From the NCBI GenBank assembly GCA_963782345.1, contig CAWAJF010000014.1, positions 62,001 through 126,000 of the forward strand: a stretch of DNA of 64,000 nucleotides, in the 5' to 3' direction. Below, in pieces: positions 41,536-48,559 of the stretch. Position 1 is the first letter of the stretch. Every line of letters starts with the position of its first letter. The notes beneath the pieces were generated by a model, which did no database searches, was not told where the DNA came from, and saw only the letters and a program-made list of their open reading frames with translations. The translations under genes and the position numbers were made by a program. Source of the DNA: DASUPK01 sp963782345 (GTDB lineage: Bacteria; Actinomycetota; Thermoleophilia; Solirubrobacterales; 70-9).

Positions 41536-42822
41536 ATGTCGGTCGCGCAGCAGGGAATCGCCGGTCAGATCACCTACGACGACCTCTACCGCCGCTGGGA
41601 GGAGGGCAACTGGCGCGCCACCGAGCTCGACTTCTCCCAGGACCGCGCGGGCTGGGACTCGCTCAACGACATCCAGCGCAAGTCCGCGCTTTGGATCTAC
41701 TCGATGTTCTTCTACGGCGAGGACGCGGTTGCCGACGGCCTCTCCCCCTACATCGAGGCCGCTCCGAAGGAGGAGCAGAAGTACTTCCTCGCGACCCAGC
41801 AGGTCGACGAGGCCCGCCACGCCGTCTTCTTCCACCGCTTCTTCAAAGAGGTGATCGGGGTCGAGGGCAGCATCGCCGACGGCCTCGACTTCACGCAGGG
41901 CCAATTGGGGTGGGGCTACCGGAACGTCTTCGGCCGCCTCGAGCGGATGGTCACCGAGCTCCAGACCGACCGCTCCCTCCCCAAGTTCGCCCAGGCGATC
42001 ACGCTCTACCACATGATCATCGAGGCGACGATGGCCCAGCCGGGCCAGCACTTCATCGAGGACTTCTTCGCGAAGGCCGGCACGATGCCCGGCTTCAGCG
42101 CTGGGATGGAGAAGGTCTCACGCGACGAGCAGCGCCACATCGGCTTCGGGGTCAAGGTGCTCTCGGAGCTGTTCGCCGAGTCCGACGAGTGCAAGGCCGC
42201 GGCCTCCGAGCTGCTTCGCGAGGTTCTGCCGTGGGTGACCGGCGTCTTCGTCCCGCCTGGCTGGGACGAGCGCTACACGAGCGAATACGGCTTCACCCTG
42301 GAGCAGATCTACGCGTTCGGCATGAAGTCGGTCGAGATGAAGTGGAAGGCGGCCGGCTATCCACTCAGCGAGATGCCGCCCGGGATCTATCCCTTCGATC
42401 CCGAGATGCCGCACGAGGAGCGCGCCCGCCGGCAGATCATGCTGCTCCGGGCCGGCGTCATGGGCGAGCCGAACGGCAAGCCCGAGGTCACCCCCGAGAT
42501 CGAGTCGATCCTCTTCGACCTGATCGCCCGCTCGGCCCACACCGACGCCGTCGATCGCCCGGTCACGATCCAGTGGCGCTTCGAGGACGCCGAGCCCTAC
42601 CACCTGCGCATCGACAACGGCTCGACCCACGCCGCACCGGGGATGGCGGCGAAGGCCGATCTCACCCTGAGGACCACGTGGGCCGACTGGATCGACGTCT
42701 CGGTCCGCGGTCAGGACGCGCGCCGGGCGATGCTGCGCCGGAAGCTCAAGCCGCGCGGCTCGCTCCGGCAGCTGCGCCGGATGCCGAAGATCTTCCCGCC
42801 GCGGCCGCAGCCCGTCGTGTAG
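41536..42822 (+). CDS. R2-like diiron (ferritin-fold) protein fused to an SCP2-like domain
   Basis: A 428-residue protein. Residues about 20-270 form a four-helix ferritin-like domain like ribonucleotide reductase R2: probable iron ligands are E62 (GEDAVADG), E92 and H95 (QQVDEARHAVFFH), E163 (MIIEATMAQPGQHF), and E198 and H201 (SRDEQRHIGFG). Residues about 320-405 look like an SCP2 sterol-carrier domain (TIQWRFEDAEPYHLRI, then MAAKADLTLRTTWADWIDV). Without the R1 partner gene, an R2lox-like lipid oxidase is more likely than nucleotide reduction; the SCP2 part could hold the hydrophobic substrate. AGGAGG precedes the ATG. Likely repressed by the divergent TetR. Confidence 0.82.
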   Translation: MSVAQQGIAGQITYDDLYRRWEEGNWRATELDFSQDRAGWDSLNDIQRKSALWIYSMFFYGEDAVADGLSPYIEAAPKEEQKYFLATQQVDEARHAVFFHRFFKEVIGVEGSIADGLDFTQGQLGWGYRNVFGRLERMVTELQTDRSLPKFAQAITLYHMIIEATMAQPGQHFIEDFFAKAGTMPGFSAGMEKVSRDEQRHIGFGVKVLSELFAESDECKAAASELLREVLPWVTGVFVPPGWDERYTSEYGFTLEQIYAFGMKSVEMKWKAAGYPLSEMPPGIYPFDPEMPHEERARRQIMLLRAGVMGEPNGKPEVTPEIESILFDLIARSAHTDAVDRPVTIQWRFEDAEPYHLRIDNGSTHAAPGMAAKADLTLRTTWADWIDVSVRGQDARRAMLRRKLKPRGSLRQLRRMPKIFPPRPQPVV

Positions 42823-42828
42823 CCCAGC

Positions 42829-42867
42829 GGGGCGCTTTACCGCGACATAGCGCCGGTAAATCGCCCC
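42829..42867. terminator. bidirectional hairpin terminator
   Basis: GGGGCG-C-TTTACCG (42829-42842) pairs with CGGTAAA-T-CGCCCC (42854-42867): 13 base pairs with one mismatch and an 11-base loop. It sits exactly in the 51-base gap between the convergent diiron-SCP2 and SHOCT genes. Confidence 0.75.
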
Positions 42868-42873
42868 AGTCGG

Positions 42874-43351
42874 CTACTCGTCCAGGAGCTTGCGCTTCTG
42901 GGCCTCGAACTCGGCGTCGGTGATCTTGCCGGCGTCGCGCTGCCGGTCGAGATGGGCGACCTGATCGAGCGGATCCTGCTTGGGGGGCGAGATTCCTCCG
43001 CCGAAGCCGCCCGCGTTGGGGATCGTCATCACCTTGCCGAGGATGCCGGCGATCTTCTCCTGCAGGCCCGGCACGCTCGAGGCGTCGATCGTCTGGCCCT
43101 TCTTGTCTGGGTCGAATGCCGGACTCTCGTAACGCCTCCTCGATCTGCTGGCGAGCACCGGTGCCCCGCAGGTCGATGGTCTGATTCGAGGTCTCCACCT
43201 CGGCTTCGGGGCTCGTCCACCCGGACTCCCCCATCGCGACGCTCTTGCCGTCGGGCAGCGCGGACCCCTGCACGACCGCGTCGAACTCCGGTGTCCCCGG
43301 CTCGGGGATCGCGCGCTCGTCCTTCTTCCTCAGGAAGCCGAAGAGGCCCAT
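42874..43351 (-). pseudogene. frameshifted SHOCT-domain protein gene
   Basis: The two halves of one protein lie in different frames. From the ATG at 43351 the reading is MGLFGFLRKKDERAIPEPGT, continuing to QQIEEALRE near 43124; the sense text then continues one base later in the next frame as PAFDPDKKGQTIDASSVPGL down to a C-terminal SHOCT domain (VAHLDRQRDAGKITDAEFEA) ending at 42874. Dropping one base near 43123-43128 restores a protein of about 158 residues. SHOCT domains are short oligomerisation or membrane-associating modules. Either a true +1 frameshift or a sequence error explains this. Confidence 0.75.
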
Positions 43352-43379
43352 CCGGCCGAGCCTACACCCGGCCGGTGAC

Positions 43380-45509
43380 TCAGCCGACCACGAAGGTGTG
43401 CTGGCCCTTGACCTTCTTGAAGAAGACGGCGTCGCCGTGGCGTTTCGCGTGGACCCCGTGGCCGCGTGGCCAGACGGCCTTGCCGTCGAGGGAGATCCTC
43501 TTCCGGCGCCCGAGAAGCGGCACCTCCACCACGCCCGAGGTCCCGCGGGGGCCAACCACCGTGAGCTTGAACGAACGGCGCGTGCGGCGCCATCGCGAGG
43601 AAACGGGACCGTGCGGAGTCGGCGCCTGCCCCTGTGCCCAGCGCAGGTTGCCCGGCTGCGGCGCGACGATCCAATGCCGGTATCCCGGAGAGGCCGGTCG
43701 GATCCCGAGGACGTATCCGGAGAGGGCCGGAACCGGGCCGCCGGCCCAGCCGTGCGCCAATGAGATCCCGCCCGACTTGGGCAGGCCGTCGAGCTGCATG
43801 CTCTCCCACACCGTGCCCGGGCCCTCGTCGAGCATCCTGCCCCACGTGCGCCGGATCAGGTTCAGTGCACCATTGGTTTCTCCGACCGCGAGACGGGCGC
43901 GCAACTCGGTCGCCGAGATGAACGGCGAGATGTAGCGGCTCATATACGGGTCGTCGTCGAATTCCCCGTTGGCGACGCCGAAGGGCGTCATCAACCGTGA
44001 GTCGATGAACCGAAATGCCTCTCGAGACTGGCCCGGGCTGGTGATCCCGCCAGCGATGGCCTGGACCTGGGCGTCCTCCGTGTGATTGCGGTGCGGGTCG
44101 TCGCCGTTGACGACGAACGCTCCGGCCTGCGGATCCCAGAGACGCCCGAGGATCGCGGCCCGGAGGGCACCCGCCTGGCGCAGGTCGGCCTTCGCCGCAC
44201 GCCGGCCCTGCCCCACGCGTCGCTCCAGCGCGGCGCCCGCCAGGAGCGCCCGGAAGTACGTGGCATTGGTGTAGGTGTCGATCCCGCCCGCGGCATCGGG
44301 CGGATGCCAATTGATGGTCATCTCATTCGAGGGCGTGCGAAACAGGCCGCCGTCGAGGTGAGCCTGGAAGTAGGCGAGCCCGCGACGGACCACAGGCATC
44401 ATCCGCTGGGCGAACCTCCGGTCGCCCGTGAGCAGGTAGTACTCGTGGAGCGCGATGATCCACACCCCGGTGTATTCAGGGAGCCGCAGCCCTTCGATCC
44501 CGGCCGCCGGCTGCGAGCCGGGCGGGAACTGGGATGCGTCGGCGACGGGGGCTGGCGGGTGGCGCGGGCACTGAACCGCGATCTGGGTGGCGGGCGAAAG
44601 CTCCCCGTCGGTGTATTGCAGGCAGCTGAACGCCTGCAGCGAGCGCCGCAGGATGTTCGGAGCCGCCCGCAGCGAGTAGTTGCCGACCAGGTCCTCGATG
44701 GACATGTCGCCGGCCCAGATCGCGCGGTCTCGCTTCGCCCCGTCGGTCACGACCGTCCGGCTGTATTGAAGGCCTGGACGCAGATCCCTGAATGAGTCCA
44801 TTGCGAACGTGTACGCGCTCGCGTACCAGATCCGATTGAGCAGCCTGTCGTTGGAGAGGAAGTAGCCGCTGTAGCGGCCCGGACCCGGATGGAGGTGCTC
44901 GGTCCGGACGCGGACGTAGTCGATCGTCGCCGTGCCGGCCCCCTCGAGCTGGATCGCGATGTACCGCTGCGCCCCGCGGATGCCCGGCGAGCGGAACTGG
45001 GCCGGCGCGGTGGTTTGGAAGACGTCCGTGCGGCCGTCCGGGTCGTCGCTCAGGCCGTACGAGAAGCCGGGGCCCCCTGTGTCCCCCCGCGGCGTCATGT
45101 AGTGCGGATCCTCTGAGTAACCCAGCCTGATCGGCGTCCCGTCCGAGGCGCTCACGCCCACCTCGACATAGCCGCCGACGTTCACGCCCAGGTCCAGCAG
45201 GAGCGCGGTGGCGCCCACGCCGCTAGCGGTCAGCCCGGTAGAGGCGATCGTGGCGGCCCCGCCGCCCCTGGCGTCCAACCCGCGTGCGTTGACGACGCCC
45301 GTCGGCGCTCCGATCACATAGGCCGCCTTCGGGTAGACGAGCTTGCCCGGGTCGACCACGTAGCGCTTCCAACGGGAGCTGGGCGGGATGGGCGAAGGCG
45401 ATTTCCGGGCCGCCGAGCCGGCCGCATGAGCCGGCGGTGCGGCGGTCGCACAGAGCACGAAGAAAATGAGGACGGCCGCCAGCCCGCCTTGCCTCTCCCC
45501 GGGACTCAC
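43380..45509 (-). CDS. secreted GH78-like alpha-L-rhamnosidase
   Basis: A 709-residue exported protein with a signal peptide (LAAVLIFFVLCATAAPPAHA). An N-terminal beta-sandwich region (about 60-210) precedes an (alpha/alpha)6 barrel with VTDGAKRDRAIWAGDMSIED, the counterpart of the GH78 DCPxRERxGWxGD motif, and late EGPGTVWESMQLDG and ISLAHGWAGGPVPALSGYVL as in rhamnosidases. The C-terminal beta domain is typical. It may trim rhamnose from the polysaccharide made by the neighbouring loci, or use plant material; the sequence does not decide. The DCP Cys-Pro is replaced by Gly-Ala, so specificity may be shifted. Confidence 0.83.
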   Translation of the reverse strand: MSPGERQGGLAAVLIFFVLCATAAPPAHAAGSAARKSPSPIPPSSRWKRYVVDPGKLVYPKAAYVIGAPTGVVNARGLDARGGGAATIASTGLTASGVGATALLLDLGVNVGGYVEVGVSASDGTPIRLGYSEDPHYMTPRGDTGGPGFSYGLSDDPDGRTDVFQTTAPAQFRSPGIRGAQRYIAIQLEGAGTATIDYVRVRTEHLHPGPGRYSGYFLSNDRLLNRIWYASAYTFAMDSFRDLRPGLQYSRTVVTDGAKRDRAIWAGDMSIEDLVGNYSLRAAPNILRRSLQAFSCLQYTDGELSPATQIAVQCPRHPPAPVADASQFPPGSQPAAGIEGLRLPEYTGVWIIALHEYYLLTGDRRFAQRMMPVVRRGLAYFQAHLDGGLFRTPSNEMTINWHPPDAAGGIDTYTNATYFRALLAGAALERRVGQGRRAAKADLRQAGALRAAILGRLWDPQAGAFVVNGDDPHRNHTEDAQVQAIAGGITSPGQSREAFRFIDSRLMTPFGVANGEFDDDPYMSRYISPFISATELRARLAVGETNGALNLIRRTWGRMLDEGPGTVWESMQLDGLPKSGGISLAHGWAGGPVPALSGYVLGIRPASPGYRHWIVAPQPGNLRWAQGQAPTPHGPVSSRWRRTRRSFKLTVVGPRGTSGVVEVPLLGRRKRISLDGKAVWPRGHGVHAKRHGDAVFFKKVKGQHTFVVG

Positions 45510-45552
45510 CGACCGAACCTATACCACCGCACCGACCGACCGCGAGAGGCCG

Positions 45553-46653
45553 TTACGCGCCGGGGTCATCCTCGGGATCGGAGGAACCCGAGCCGAGCTC
45601 GACGCCGAGCAGGTTGGCGGGCCTTCCCGGCAGGTACATCGAAGAACCGGTGGCGAGCGCCACCTGCTTCCCCTCGGCGTTCGTGATCTCGGCTGCGGCG
45701 ATCACCAGGGTGCGCCCCCGATGGAGGATCCGTGCGCGGGCCGTGAGGTCGTTCCCGTCGGGGAACACCGGGCGCAGGTAGTTGACCTTGAAGTCGAGCG
45801 GCGCCACCGCCGTGTCGGCCGCCGCGGTGCTGAACGCCGCCGAGGTCATGGCGCTCTCGGCCAGCATCGCAGTGAACCCACCCTGCACCGTCCCTGCCGA
45901 GGTGGAGAGCCACTTGCTGCACGGGAGGACGACCACCGCCTCGCCCTGCTTTGCATCGACCGCGCGGAGGCCGGTCAGGTGGTGGATCGGCGGGCGGGGC
46001 AGCTCCCCTGAGATCAGCGCCTGGAGGACCTCGAGCCCGCTGCGGCGTTCGAACTCCTCTTGGGAGATGACCTCGCCCTCGAGCTCGCGCCGCAGCGGAT
46101 CGTCAGTGGCCGAGCCGGGCGGCTCCCACACGTGCGGCGGTGCGCTCAGGTCCGGCGGCTCCGGGACCGGCTCGATCGGCGGGAAGATCGTGCAGCGGGT
46201 CGTCCCGTGGGAGATCAGCTGATCGTCCTGATCGAAGAGGAAGGCCTCGGAGATCCCCATGGAGCGGCCGCGATGAATCAGCTGGCCCGAGCCGGTGACC
46301 ACCGTCCCATTCCTGGGCACGACCGGACGGAGGAAGGACATCGAGAGCTCGGCCGTGGTCATCCCCTGTCCGGCCTCGACATCGGAGTGCACCACCGAGC
46401 CGAGGGCGGCGTCGCCGATCGTCGCGAGCATCCCCGCCGAGATCAGCCCGGACGAGTTGGCGAACCACGGCGAAGCCGGCATCGAGAAGGTCGAATGCCC
46501 CCGCGAGGCCTCCGTCATCTCGAGCTCGGTCAGGTAGCTCATCGGCGAGAAGGGGACGAGCCCCCGCCGCCCCGCTCCCATCCGATCGATGCCGGGCAGG
46601 CCCAGGAACGAGCGGTCCGGATATCCGCCCTTGGCGGGCTCCTGCCAGATCAT
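45553..46653 (-). CDS. double-hotdog thioesterase family protein (PaaI-like)
   Basis: A 366-residue protein with two hotdog domains in tandem. Domain 1 (about 60-165) has SSGLISAGMLATIGDAALGS and FLRPVVPRNGTVVTGSGQLI; domain 2 (about 235-350) has GGFTAMLAESAMTSAAFS and VNYLRPVFPDGNDLTARARI. This is the acyl-CoA thioesterase/PaaI layout; two fused domains form one active dimer. The substrate is an acyl- or aryl-CoA of unknown kind. It follows the TetR gene at 46664 by ten bases, so the two are one operon under that repressor. Confidence 0.83.
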   Translation of the reverse strand: MIWQEPAKGGYPDRSFLGLPGIDRMGAGRRGLVPFSPMSYLTELEMTEASRGHSTFSMPASPWFANSSGLISAGMLATIGDAALGSVVHSDVEAGQGMTTAELSMSFLRPVVPRNGTVVTGSGQLIHRGRSMGISEAFLFDQDDQLISHGTTRCTIFPPIEPVPEPPDLSAPPHVWEPPGSATDDPLRRELEGEVISQEEFERRSGLEVLQALISGELPRPPIHHLTGLRAVDAKQGEAVVVLPCSKWLSTSAGTVQGGFTAMLAESAMTSAAFSTAAADTAVAPLDFKVNYLRPVFPDGNDLTARARILHRGRTLVIAAAEITNAEGKQVALATGSSMYLPGRPANLLGVELGSGSSDPEDDPGA

Positions 46654-46663
46654 GCGGCCGGAT

Positions 46664-47266
46664 CTACCCGGCCAGCAGATGGCGAGCCGCCTCCGTCCCG
46701 GCGGCGATCACGTCGGCGTGATCTCGCTCGGGGTCGGAGAGGAGCTGCAAGGCGATGCCGTCGGCGAGCGCGAAGAGCAGCGCGACCACGGCGTCGACCT
46801 CGAAGCGAGGCGCGATCACGCCCTCGGACTGCTTTGCCCGAAGGATGTCGGCGACGTGTCCGCGGGTGCGGTTGAAGAGCTCGCCCACCTCGCGCTGGAT
46901 CTCGGGGTTCCGGCGCCCGGCGGTGAAGAGATCGAAGAGCAGCACCCAGAAACCCGGATCGTTCTGGATCGAGTCCTCCAGATCGGCGACCAGGATCCCG
47001 AGCAGCTCGTCGGCCGACCCGGCGTTGCCGAGCGGCTCGTCCATCCGGGCGATCCGGTGCTCGGTGTCGCGCCGGACGACCTCGACGAGCAGGGCCTCCT
47101 TGGTGCCGAAGTAGTAGTGGAGCAGTCCGCGGCTGACCCCGGCCTCGCGCGCGACGTGCTCGAAGGTCGAGCCCGAGATCCCGCGGCGTGCGACGCTCGA
47201 GCGCATCGCCTCGACGATCCGCTGGGCCTTCTCCCCGCTCAGCTCCCGTGTCTTGGTGGCCTCCAC
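46664..47266 (-). CDS. TetR family transcriptional regulator
   Basis: A 200-residue TetR protein. DNA-binding domain: KAQRIVEAMRSSVARRGISG, STFEHVAREAGVSRGLLHYY, FGTKEALLVEVV. The C-terminal region resembles the BetI/AcrR type but gives no ligand. Start GTG. Just upstream, GGCTG-GA-CAGCC at 47293-47304 is a short perfect palindrome that could be its operator. It leads the thioesterase gene, so autoregulation plus control of thioester turnover is likely. Confidence 0.9.
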   Translation of the reverse strand: MEATKTRELSGEKAQRIVEAMRSSVARRGISGSTFEHVAREAGVSRGLLHYYFGTKEALLVEVVRRDTEHRIARMDEPLGNAGSADELLGILVADLEDSIQNDPGFWVLLFDLFTAGRRNPEIQREVGELFNRTRGHVADILRAKQSEGVIAPRFEVDAVVALLFALADGIALQLLSDPERDHADVIAAGTEAARHLLAG

Positions 47267-47292
47267 CCGCCCGGAACTGTAGGCGTTTGGCT

Positions 47293-47304
47293 GGCTGGAC
47301 AGCC
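47293..47304. promoter_or_regulatory. possible operator palindrome upstream of the second TetR gene
   Basis: GGCTG-GA-CAGCC, 27 bases before the GTG start at 47266. Short, so it could be chance. Confidence 0.3.
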
Positions 47305-47305
47305 C

Positions 47306-47490
47306 GTTGAGGCGCGAACTCCCGACTGCGCCTCCTCAACTTTGGGTACGGGCGTGCGGGTTTCCCGCATCAAACCTGCGGGTTTAGCGGGATGTATCGC
47401 TCCCGAACCGGCTTAAGCTCGTAAGAGTCGCTGGAGGCCCTATTTGACTTGAGTTGCGGTGACGCAAAACTTGAGTGCGGTGACGCAAAA
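47306..47490. promoter_or_regulatory. structured gene-free leader with hairpins and tandem 21-22-bp repeats
   Basis: Within the 414 bases (47267-47680) that hold no gene: an imperfect hairpin GAGGCGC/GCGCCTC with outer GTT/AAC (47306-47340); a perfect hairpin TGCGGG-TTT-CCCGCA (47355-47369); another, AAACC-TGCG-GGTTT (47372-47385); then two direct repeats CTTGAGTTGCGGTGACGCAA (47448-47469, with AA following) and CTTGAGTGCGGTGACGCAAA (47470-47490), each with an inner TGCG-GTGA-CGCA palindrome. The repeats are two DNA turns apart, as expected for a regulator binding twice. 47491-47680 shows nothing I recognise apart from the ribosome site of the next gene. Confidence 0.55.
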
Positions 47491-47680
47491 TGGACAAATC
47501 GACGATACGCTGCTACTCGATACAGACCACGCGCACGGGGGCCAAATGTGTGACCATGCGCCAGGCCTGATCGAGACGGATCGGGGCCGTCTCGAAGGAG
47601 TCCGAATCGGGCCCTTTTTGAAAGATGGAAGTTTGCGGCACGCCATAGTGGCTGGTCGCCTGATCGAGAGAGAGCACAAA

Positions 47681-48007
47681 GTGAAGAAGGGAACAAGACG
47701 ACTAGTCGCCATCCTTACGGTGGTCAGCGCTCTCGCCCTGGCCCCGGCCGCGTTCGCCCAAAGCACAGGTACGGGCTATGCCGGGGAGCCAAGCGGCGTG
47801 GCCGGGCAGACAGCTCAGGGGGGAACCAACGGAAGCACCAACAACAACGGCACTCCCGCCACCGCTTCGCAGGTCAGCGAAGGCAGTGGAAGCGGGTCGC
47901 TGCCGTTCACCGGACTCGACCTCGTGCTTCTTGCGGGCGGAGGACTGGTGTTGCTCGGAACCGGAGCGGCGTTGAGCCGCCTGGTCGGGCGTCATTCGGC
48001 TTCCTAG
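47681..48007 (+). CDS. small LPFTG-type cell-surface protein
   Basis: A 108-residue secreted protein. It starts VKKGTRRLVAILTVVSALAL (signal peptide, AFA cleavage near residue 26), then a short Gly/Ser/Thr/Asn-rich spacer, then LPFTGLDLVLLAGGGLVLLG, a sortase-type LPxTG motif followed by a hydrophobic helix and a short positively charged end (RLVGRH). It would be anchored to the wall by a sortase, although none is in the window. The GTG at 47681 follows a GAGAGAGAG ribosome site. A long structured leader precedes it. Confidence 0.82.
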   Translation: MKKGTRRLVAILTVVSALALAPAAFAQSTGTGYAGEPSGVAGQTAQGGTNGSTNNNGTPATASQVSEGSGSGSLPFTGLDLVLLAGGGLVLLGTGAALSRLVGRHSAS

Positions 48008-48035
48008 CCGCTCAGGAGGACGACCGAAGCTTCGA

Positions 48036-48060
48036 GGGTCCCGGCCGAAGGCCGGGACCT
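48036..48060. terminator. hairpin terminator between convergent genes
   Basis: GGTCCCGGCC-GAA-GGCCGGGACC is a perfect ten-pair stem with a three-base loop, followed by TTC. It lies between the LPFTG gene and the end of the O-antigen ligase tail and could serve both directions. Confidence 0.75.
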
Positions 48061-48079
48061 TCGTGCTGCGCGGGGCGTC

Positions 48080-48559
48080 TCAGCCGGTCCGGCACCCGTT
48101 CGGCCCGGGCTCGCGCCCGAGCACTCGGCAGTAGCGCGCCAGGAACTCCGTATTGAGCTCTTCGAGCGTGACCGGCTCGCCATTGCGAATGCCGTCGCGA
48201 ATCTTCGCCGTGAGCGTCTCACGGGGGTTGAGCGCCGCGACTCGGTTCAGCCGCGCGAGCGCCGCCCGCTTGTTGCCCTGGATCCCATCCAGGGTCGCGA
48301 GCTCGAGCTCGGCGTACCAGCTGCGCGGGTCACGCTCGAGCGCGCGCTCGAAGGATGAGCGCACGCGTCGATCGTCACCCAGCCTCGAGGCGATCGACCC
48401 CGCGACCAGGTCGGGGCGAGCGCTGAGGAAGTTGAGCTGCCTCGCCTGGTCGAGATCGTCGAAGGCCTGCCGCGGATTCGCGCCCCAGCTGCGCGCCGCC
48501 TGCTGCACGTCCAGCGCGGCGATCCAGGGAAGCCCCAGCGAGGCGATCGAGAAGAGCAT
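48080..48559 (-). CDS. C-terminal tail of O-antigen ligase-type protein (separated by a frameshift)
   Basis: Reads MLFSIASLGLPWIAALDVQQ, a last membrane helix, then ARSWGANPRQAFDDLDQARQ and LNFLSARPDLVAGSIASRLG, a TPR-like extracytoplasmic tail that in related proteins is the C terminus of the O-antigen ligase encoded just upstream. The upstream frame, after ATASVSRH near 48560, turns into low-quality text that shadows this one. A TGA lies three codons before the ATG in this frame, so the shift point is between about 48559 and 48568. It could still be made as a separate 159-residue membrane protein by reinitiation. Confidence 0.7.
   Translation of the reverse strand: MLFSIASLGLPWIAALDVQQAARSWGANPRQAFDDLDQARQLNFLSARPDLVAGSIASRLGDDRRVRSSFERALERDPRSWYAELELATLDGIQGNKRAALARLNRVAALNPRETLTAKIRDGIRNGEPVTLEELNTEFLARYCRVLGREPGPNGCRTG

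Noticed and set aside
41536..42822. Ribonucleotide reductase beta subunit
   Set aside because: The diiron pattern fits R2, but there is no R1 gene nearby and the protein has an extra SCP2-like domain, so a different oxidase is more likely.
47448..47490. c-di-GMP (GEMM) riboswitch, suggested by GACGCAAA occurring twice
   Set aside because: The GEMM core needs GACGCAAAGCC after a GGCAAACC-type stem and a tetraloop-receptor; none of these is present, and the element is instead a direct repeat.
48036..48060. Attachment site or mobile-element end, because of the perfect hairpin
   Set aside because: It lies exactly between convergent stops with terminator geometry and has no flanking duplication or integrase.
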